Source: CAZDQL01 sp964507325
Lineage (GTDB): Bacteria; Planctomycetota; UBA1135; GCA-002686595
Direction: 5' to 3'
Assembly: GCA_964507325.1 (NCBI GenBank)
Contig: CAZDQL010000142.1
Location: 1 to 12,426, forward strand
Length of the DNA: 12,426 bases
The position numbers were made by a program, and so were the translations under genes. Shown here piece after piece: positions 8,080 to 12,426 of this stretch (the stretch's first letter is position 1; each line of letters opens with the position of its first letter). The notes beneath the pieces were generated by a model, which did not search any database, was not told where the DNA came from, and saw only the letters and a list, made by a program, of their open reading frames with translations.

Positions 8080-9246
8080 ATGGAGCGCACCGACAACTGC
8101 CTCGCGAAGCTCGAGCGGATGAACCGGGCCTTGCGCCACGAGGAGCCGGATCGCGTGCCGATCAGCGACTTCTTCTGGGTCAGCTTCATCGAGCGTTGGC
8201 GGAGGGAGATGGGGCTCGCCGAGGACGCGGACATCTACCGGCACTACGACCTGGACTGGGTCGTCACCGTCCCCAACATGGATCCTCACATCCGGGACTT
8301 CGAGATCCTCGAGGAGTCCGAGGATGAGGTGATCCTGCGCACCGGATTCGAGGCCGTCGTCCGCAAGGTGTTCTCGCGCCCGATGCCTCAGCTCCTGCGC
8401 TTCGAGACGGATACGATCGAGAAGGCGGAGGCGTTCGAGTTCGACGATCCCGCCGACACCCGGCGCTTCTTCAGCGGCGGGGACAACCACATCGGCGGCA
8501 TAGGGGAGGGGTTCGCTCGCGACCTGCCGCCTTGGATCGAATCCGTGCGCTCCTTGCGCCCCGACTTTCCCGTCTACGGCAGCCAGTGCGAAGCCAACGA
8601 GTACATGACGCGACTCGTCGGTCAGGAGAACGCGATGCTCTGGATCGGCCTGTACCCCGAGCGCTTCGGCCGCTTCGTGCTACGCACGAACGAGTGGGCC
8701 GCCGAGCTCCTCGAGGCCCAGATCGAGGCCGCGGACGGCGCGCTCGACGGCATGGTGATCTGGGGCGACATCGCCTATCGCAAGGCCCTCTTCTTCTCGC
8801 CGGACTACTGGCGCACGTACTTCAAGCCCGGACTGCGGGAGATGGTGCGCATCTGCCACGAGCACGATCTGCCCGTGATCTACCACGGCTGCGGCAACGT
8901 CGCGCCGATCTTCGAGGACTTCATCGAGATCGGCTTCGACGCCTACAACCCGCTGGAGGTCAAGGCCGGTCTCGACGTCGTCGAGCTGCGCCGCGAGTAC
9001 GGCCATCGGATCGCCTTCTGCGGCAACATGGACGTGATGGAGTGGGCGCAGAAGGACGAGCGGGAGCTGGAGGCGATCGTCCTGCGCAAGCTCAACGCGG
9101 CCAAGGGCGGGGGGCTGATCTTCCAGTCCGACCACTCGGTGTCCGGCGACATCTCCGGCCGCAAGTACGAGTTCGTGGTGAAGCTCGTCCGCGAGCGCGG
9201 CCGGTACCCGCTCGACCTGGGCGAGCACGATCTGCCGGATCTGTAG
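8080..9246 (+). CDS. Uroporphyrinogen decarboxylase (URO-D) superfamily protein, MtaA/CmuA-like
   Basis: The 388-residue product has the URO-D TIM-barrel layout. The N-terminus carries 'RMNRALRHEEPDRVPISDFF', the family's usual opening, rather than the arginine-rich substrate loop of true HemE. The C-terminal half has 'PVIYHGCGN' (His269, Cys271) and 'FCGNMD' (Cys314), giving H-x-C-x42-C. This resembles the zinc site of corrinoid:coenzyme methyltransferases such as MtaA, MtbA and CmuA. The likely role is therefore cytoplasmic methyl transfer or demethylation rather than heme synthesis. A GAGGG at 8070-8074 overlaps the mutarotase stop and lies 5 nt from the ATG. No corrinoid-binding protein is encoded nearby. 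Such genes are common, and mostly uncharacterised, next to sugar-metabolism genes in planctomycetes, Lentisphaerae and Verrucomicrobia (from memory). The family is secure; the substrate is unknown. Confidence 0.87.
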   Translation: MERTDNCLAKLERMNRALRHEEPDRVPISDFFWVSFIERWRREMGLAEDADIYRHYDLDWVVTVPNMDPHIRDFEILEESEDEVILRTGFEAVVRKVFSRPMPQLLRFETDTIEKAEAFEFDDPADTRRFFSGGDNHIGGIGEGFARDLPPWIESVRSLRPDFPVYGSQCEANEYMTRLVGQENAMLWIGLYPERFGRFVLRTNEWAAELLEAQIEAADGALDGMVIWGDIAYRKALFFSPDYWRTYFKPGLREMVRICHEHDLPVIYHGCGNVAPIFEDFIEIGFDAYNPLEVKAGLDVVELRREYGHRIAFCGNMDVMEWAQKDERELEAIVLRKLNAAKGGGLIFQSDHSVSGDISGRKYEFVVKLVRERGRYPLDLGEHDLPDL

Positions 9247-9326
9247 TCCGGAGCCACCAGACCGGAGGCGCGTCGGCGCAGAGGCTCGCGCGCCACTGCA
9301 GAGGGCAGGCACTCAATGGGAAGTCG

Positions 9327-9366
9327 TGGCGCGCCCGCCTGGATTCGAACCAGGGACCGTCGGATT
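9327..9366 (-). repeat. Orphan 3' fragment of tRNA-Arg (left copy of a 40-bp direct repeat)
   Basis: These 40 bases are identical to 12373-12412 and correspond to tRNA positions 37-76. They cover the 3' side of the anticodon stem, the variable loop, the T arm with TTCGAAT, the acceptor 3' strand CGGGCGC, the discriminator G and CCA. Beyond 9366 no anticodon, D arm or GCGCCCG 5' strand can be found, so this is not a functional tRNA. It looks like a displaced attachment-site copy. Read on the plus strand it gives the well-known spurious peptide 'RLDSNQGPSD'. Confidence 0.85.
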
Positions 9367-9463
9367 GGAGGAGCGCGGCGAGTCGGCAGTCTTGGGGGCG
9401 ACAGGGCGGTGAAGCAGCGCGGGGCCGGCAGCCGAATACGAAAGGACTCGTAGACTGGGTGCC

Positions 9464-11725
9464 ATGCGCAAGACCGAGCGACCCACCGACCACAGTAGCG
9501 CCGTGGGTTCCCGCCGACCGATGCGCCTGGCACTGGCCGCCTTGGCGCTCCTGGCCGTGGTCGGCTGGCTCGTCACGAGGGAGCCGGACGCGCCTTCCCC
9601 CGGTCTCGCGGCCCCCCACCAGGGTCCGGCGGAGCCACTCGCGCCTGGCGCCGAGGGGGTCCAGGGCCTGGCCAACGGTGGGGGGGGGAGCGAGGGGCGC
9701 GCCGAAGCCGTCCGTGAGGTCGAGGAGCCCCGAACCCTGGCCGCCGGGCGGGATGCCGTGCTGCGCGGACGGGTCGTGAGCGACGTGCTCGGCTCGCCCC
9801 TCCCCGGCGCCACCGTGACGATCACCCGTCGCATGCACAGCGAGTTCTGGATCCCCGACACCCAGGAACGCGAGGCACGCCAGCCCATCGTTACGGCCGT
9901 GACCGACGACGAGGGGCGCTTCGAGGTCGCCGTCCCGACGGCCGTGCCGCTCGACGTGGAGGCCAGCGCCCACGAGCACGCTACCGTCCGGCGCGACCAC
10001 CTCTTCGCAGGGGACGACGTCGTGCTGCGGCTCACGGCTGCGGCGATCCTCGAGGGCGTGCTGACGCTCGCGTCGGACGGCTCGCCGGTCGAGGGCGCCC
10101 TGGTGCTCGGCCGGGACAGGCGGCGGGTCGAGCAGTGCCGCACGCGCACGGACCTCGCGGGTCGCTTCCTCTTCGAGGACCTGCAGCCGGGCCTCCTCAC
10201 CGTGGAGATCACGCCGCGCGACGCGGCCCCTCCGCCGTCGAAGAGGATCGAGCTGCGCGCGGGCGTGCGCTCCCGGCTGGACCTGGTCCTCGAAGCCGGC
10301 GTCCGGATCCACGGCGTCGTCAGCGACCCGGAGGGGCACCCGATCGCCAGCGCCGAGGTCGGCCTGGGTGCCTCGTACCAACGGTCCGTGATCACGGACG
10401 TGCACGGGTGGTACGAGATGGTCGGGCTCGGAGGGGCCAAGCGCCGCGACCTCGGCGGTCTCCGCGCCCGTGCGGAGGGCTACGGCACCGAGCGGAAGAA
10501 GCTCGGGGAGGTGGAGCTGTCCCAGGACACCCGGCTGGACTTCGTGCTCCATCCGGCACGGATCGCGACGGGACGGGTCGTCGACCCCGACGGCGCCCCG
10601 ATCGAGGGCGTCTACGTCGCTGGCGTCGGGTCCAAGACCGTGAAGGGCGTGTCCCGCTCGGACTGGGAGTCCGCGGTCACGGGGTCCGACGGTCGCTTCG
10701 AGCTGACCAGCCTGCACGTGCTGATCGACCACCAGCTCTTCCTCCGCAAGGACGGGTACGGCACGCGGGTCTACGACTTCCCCGCCGACGAGGGGGAGCG
10801 GGAGCGGGTCGACTACGGCGACCTCGTGCTGCACCCGGGCGGGCGCATCGAGGGGATCCTGAGGGCGCAGACCGGGACCCCGCTCCCGGACCACCTGGTC
10901 AAGCTGCGGGGCGCGAACGAGGACCTCGGACGCTTCCGTCCGGACGCGGAGGCCTTGAAGAAGACCTGGGTGACGGCGGTCCGTCACTCGCGCACCGACA
11001 CCCAGGGGCGCTTCCACTTCGCCGACCTGCCGGGGGGCAAGCTCCAGGTGACGGCCTCGGTCCGCGGCCGACCCGGGTCCAAGGCCGAGGAGACCGTGGA
11101 GCTGCCGGAGGGTGGACAGGTCGAGGGCGTCGAGCTGACCCTCGACCTCGGCGACCCCATCACCGGCGTCGTCCGCACCTCCGACGGCTCGCCCGCCGTC
11201 GGGGTCTTCGTCCAGGTGGCCGGGGACGAGGACCAGCCCCGGATCCGCACGTCGTCGGGCGCGGGCGGTCGCTTCGAGTTGCTCGGCGTGACCGAGGAGA
11301 TGGGCGAGGTCGAGCTGTTCACCATCGTGGCGTCCTACAACTGGTACAACCCGGACGCCCACCTCGGAGTCAGCCACCGCGTCACCGCGCGCGCTGGCGA
11401 CAGCGACGTCGTGCTGGAGCTGCGTGAGCTCGTCTCCCTGACCGGGAAGGTCGAGGACGCCGAGGGACAGCCGCTCGCCGGCGTGCAGGTCCTGGCCTAC
11501 CAGAGCGGCGCGGCGCGCGTGCCCCCAGCGGTGCTGACCAGGGCCACGAGTGACGACAAGGGAGCCTTCCGCCTGGACCTGCCGGAGGAAGGCCACGTTG
11601 ACCTGGTGACGGGCACCTCAAGGGTCGACGCCGCCGAGGGCTCCGAGCCGGCGACGCCGGACCCCGCGGTGCTCGAGTTCGTCTCGAGCGACGCGCAGGG
11701 CGTGGTGCTCCGGTTCGCGAAGTGA
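9464..11725 (+). CDS. Membrane-anchored protein with seven tandem carboxypeptidase regulatory-like repeats
   Basis: The 753-residue product has one N-terminal hydrophobic helix (MRLALAALALLAVVGWLV, about residues 20-37), acting as a signal anchor or signal peptide. A Pro/Gly-rich linker follows, and then seven CarboxypepD_reg/Cna-B-like beta-sandwiches start near residues 98, 194, 280, 366, 460, 564 and 657. Each opens with a pattern like 'GRVVDPDGAPIEGVYV' and most contain a 'TDxxGRF' turn. No catalytic domain follows, so an adhesive, scaffolding or glycan-binding envelope role is inferred. ATG 9464 is given; ATG 9521, just before the hydrophobic helix, is equally plausible, and neither has a strong ribosome binding site. 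A G9 run (9680-9688) in the linker could shift the frame. It is the only sizeable gene between the tRNA-Arg repeats. Confidence 0.85.
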   Translation: MRKTERPTDHSSAVGSRRPMRLALAALALLAVVGWLVTREPDAPSPGLAAPHQGPAEPLAPGAEGVQGLANGGGGSEGRAEAVREVEEPRTLAAGRDAVLRGRVVSDVLGSPLPGATVTITRRMHSEFWIPDTQEREARQPIVTAVTDDEGRFEVAVPTAVPLDVEASAHEHATVRRDHLFAGDDVVLRLTAAAILEGVLTLASDGSPVEGALVLGRDRRRVEQCRTRTDLAGRFLFEDLQPGLLTVEITPRDAAPPPSKRIELRAGVRSRLDLVLEAGVRIHGVVSDPEGHPIASAEVGLGASYQRSVITDVHGWYEMVGLGGAKRRDLGGLRARAEGYGTERKKLGEVELSQDTRLDFVLHPARIATGRVVDPDGAPIEGVYVAGVGSKTVKGVSRSDWESAVTGSDGRFELTSLHVLIDHQLFLRKDGYGTRVYDFPADEGERERVDYGDLVLHPGGRIEGILRAQTGTPLPDHLVKLRGANEDLGRFRPDAEALKKTWVTAVRHSRTDTQGRFHFADLPGGKLQVTASVRGRPGSKAEETVELPEGGQVEGVELTLDLGDPITGVVRTSDGSPAVGVFVQVAGDEDQPRIRTSSGAGGRFELLGVTEEMGEVELFTIVASYNWYNPDAHLGVSHRVTARAGDSDVVLELRELVSLTGKVEDAEGQPLAGVQVLAYQSGAARVPPAVLTRATSDDKGAFRLDLPEEGHVDLVTGTSRVDAAEGSEPATPDPAVLEFVSSDAQGVVLRFAK
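9680..9688 (+). repeat. G9 homopolymer in coding sequence
   Basis: Nine consecutive G encode the Gly run at residues 73-75 in the linker between the membrane anchor and the first repeat. Tracts like this are prone to slipped-strand errors, and a one-base change would leave only a short product. Confidence 0.85.
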
Positions 11726-11786
11726 CGGGCGAAGGGTCCGAGAACAGGGGCGTCGGGATCCCGCGGGCCTGGGGTCATGATCTCGC

Positions 11787-12151
11787 TCAACCCGTCGCCA
11801 CCTCCGCACGGCCGTCGGCTGGACCCGCAAGGCCCTCTTTCACGAGGGCGCAGGTCGAGAAGCACATCACGAAGTCGTTGACCTCCGAGGCCCTCCGCCA
11901 CGCGCCGGAGGGACACGATGATGCGCCTGCCGGAACCAGTCAGCGGGGCCGCGCCCACGTAGGAACCCCCGACCATCTCCCGGACGAGGGTATGGGGCGC
12001 TTCTCTCGAGGCCGTAGTTCTTCTGACTCGGAGCTGCGAGCCGGTACGTCACCCGGTTGCTGATGCGGTTGAAGACGACGGCAGTCTTTTGCGGCGAGGG
12101 CCGCATCACCTTGCTTCTCACCTGGTCAACGCCACCGTGGGCGCCTGCCAT
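11787..12151 (-). pseudogene. Possible frameshifted gene relic
   Basis: On the minus strand, high third-position GC moves between three frames. The first runs from ATG 12151, with GGAAGAGG 10 nt upstream, through 'KTAVVFNRISNRVTYRL'. The second carries 'LVREMVGGSYVGAAPLTGSG'. The third ends with 'EVNDFVMCFSTCALVKEGLA' and a TGA at 11787-11789. Joined, these would make a protein of about 120 residues. I recognise no family. This could be a decayed element gene, a sequencing-error artefact, or chance in GC-rich DNA. Confidence 0.25.
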
Positions 12152-12262
12152 CGTGGCGCCGCCTCTTCCGGGGCAGCACCGACGAGCAAGCAACACCTCA
12201 GACCGTGCCTTGCGGGATTCGTGGCGAGGCTCGGAAAGGGCGACCGTAGACCACGGCCCACC

Positions 12263-12284
12263 TTTGCCCCGGATTTGCCCCGGC
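12263..12284 (+). repeat. Tandem 11-bp repeat TTTGCCCCGGA / TTTGCCCCGGC
   Basis: Two adjacent copies matching at 10 of 11 positions lie about 90-110 bp inside the tRNA-Arg end of the candidate element. That is a position where integrase arm-type binding sites often occur. No further copy was seen near the left repeat. It could equally be a chance repeat, or part of a degenerate coding tail reading 'TFAPDLPRR'. Confidence 0.6.
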
Positions 12285-12372
12285 GATGCAGCCGGAATCG
12301 GACGGATCAAGACAAGCCCCGACAGTTCTCGCCTCCCAAGAACCAGCTGAAGGGTCACAACGCGAGGTGAGC

Positions 12373-12426
12373 TGGCGCGCCCGCCTGGATTCGAACCAGG
12401 GACCGTCGGATTAGAAGTCCGGTGCT
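12373..12426 (-). tRNA. tRNA-Arg (UCU), 5' part beyond the window
   Basis: Read on the minus strand, the end of the window gives: the 3' D-stem AGC; the anticodon stem CCGGA/TCCGA (four pairs plus a C-A mismatch at 27-43) around loop CTTCTAA with anticodon TCT at 12413-12415; the variable loop CGGTC; the T arm CCTGG-TTCGAAT-CCAGG; the acceptor 3' strand CGGGCGC; the discriminator G; and an encoded CCA ending at 12373. The predicted 5' acceptor strand GCGCCCG, which is the usual one for tRNA-Arg(UCU), would lie past 12426. It decodes AGA. Its last 40 bases are duplicated at 9327-9366, marking it as an apparent integration target. Confidence 0.9.

Larger units (their letters stand above)
11726..12372. 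other. 647-bp region without a confident intact gene
   Basis: This lies between the seven-repeat protein and the tRNA-Arg. Several short open frames exist on both strands, but none has consistent codon use, a recognisable domain and a ribosome binding site together. It contains a possible frameshifted relic (minus strand, 11787-12151), a small inverted repeat GCCCTC-TTTCAC-GAGGGC at 11832-11849 without a T-tract, and a tandem 11-bp repeat at 12263-12284. By eye it is less GC-skewed than the flanking genes. This is where an integrase would normally sit in a tRNA-borne island. Confidence 0.55.
9327..12412. mobile_element. Candidate tRNA-Arg-integrated element, about 3.05 kb, no recombinase seen
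   Basis: A perfect 40-bp direct repeat brackets this interval. The tRNA-Arg 3' end faces left, and the orphan copy lies downstream of it in the same orientation. This is the order left by tyrosine-recombinase integration into a tRNA 3' end. Identity begins at tRNA position 37, next to the anticodon, a common crossover location, and ends exactly at CCA. The contents are one seven-repeat membrane-anchored protein, a possible frameshifted relic on the minus strand, and a tandem 11-bp repeat about 90-110 bp from the right core. No integrase, excisionase or replication gene was recognised. Alternatives are a decayed island, a satellite moved in trans, or a simple partial duplication of the tRNA gene. 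Confidence 0.42.

Noticed and set aside
8080..9246. Uroporphyrinogen decarboxylase HemE of heme synthesis
   Set aside because: It lacks the HemE N-terminal arginine substrate loop and instead has the H-x-C...C pattern of methyltransferase-type family members.
9247..9294. Terminator after the URO-D gene (TCCGG...CCGGA at 9247-9266; GGCGCG...CGCGCC at 9268-9294)
   Set aside because: The stems are only 5-6 bp, with 10- and 16-nt loops and no T-tract. Such pairs are frequent by chance at this GC content.
9327..9420. Second complete tRNA at the left repeat
   Set aside because: I looked for an anticodon loop, D arm and GCGCCCG 5' acceptor beyond 9366 and found none. Only the 3' portion is present.
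11867..12358. Single intact minus-strand gene of about 163 residues, possibly an integrase
   Set aside because: The frame has mixed codon quality along its length and no recombinase R-H-R-Y motifs. Only its middle looks coding, which fits a frameshifted relic better.
11971..12370. Plus-strand open frame ending beside the tRNA as an integrase C-terminal remnant
   Set aside because: The tail 'TFAPDLPRR' vaguely recalls integrase tails, but upstream there is no catalytic Tyr or HxxR context, and codon use is irregular.
1..12426. CRISPR arrays, IS elements, toxin-antitoxin or defence genes
   Set aside because: No regularly spaced repeats, transposase motifs, terminal inverted repeats or known defence domains were seen on either strand.

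Overview
The window is high-GC DNA (roughly two-thirds G+C by eye) from a Gram-negative-type bacterium. I favour a planctomycete, probably one of the high-GC marine or aquatic lineages. The reasons are several exported proteins of unknown function, carboxypeptidase regulatory-like (CarboxypepD_reg) domains in two separate genes, an exported protein with a patch that I recall from planctomycete proteins, and a solitary rhamnose mutarotase next to a URO-D-family methyltransferase-like gene. This is inference from protein style, not from a search.

Layout. (1) 26-454 (-): a small exported single-domain CarboxypepD_reg protein. It is divergent across 114 bp from (2) 569-2716 (+), a 715-aa exported protein of unknown function, which is followed 44 bp later by (3) 2761-3888 (+), an exported WD40-like beta-propeller. 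(4) 3907-7344 (-): a giant MscK/KefA-type mechanosensitive channel, convergent with gene 3 over an 18-bp gap that contains a bulged hairpin. (5) 7345-7747: a 403-bp divergent intergenic region. (6) 7748-8071 and 8080-9246 (+): L-rhamnose mutarotase and a URO-D/MtaA-like protein, only 8 bp apart and probably co-translated. (7) 9327-12412: a stretch of about 3.05 kb bounded by a perfect 40-bp direct repeat. The right copy is the 3' part of a tRNA-Arg(UCU) gene (- strand, cut by the window edge). The left copy is an orphan tRNA fragment. Inside lie a 753-aa membrane-anchored protein with seven tandem CarboxypepD_reg-like repeats and about 650 bp with no convincing intact gene.

How the parts relate. 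The mutarotase/URO-D pair looks like a small carbohydrate module: sugar anomer interconversion plus a zinc-dependent methyl-transfer-like enzyme. The channel is a stand-alone osmotic safety valve. The exported proteins 1-3 probably act in the envelope, but their function is unknown.

The most interesting structure is the tRNA-Arg 3'-end duplication. Its geometry is that expected of a tyrosine-recombinase integration: intact tRNA, element, then displaced tRNA 3' fragment, with identity starting immediately 3' of the anticodon. Yet no integrase is recognisable between the repeats. The interval carries one large surface-type gene, a tandem 11-bp repeat placed where arm-type integrase sites would be expected, and a possible frameshifted relic. 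It may be a decayed island or a cargo-only element mobilised in trans.
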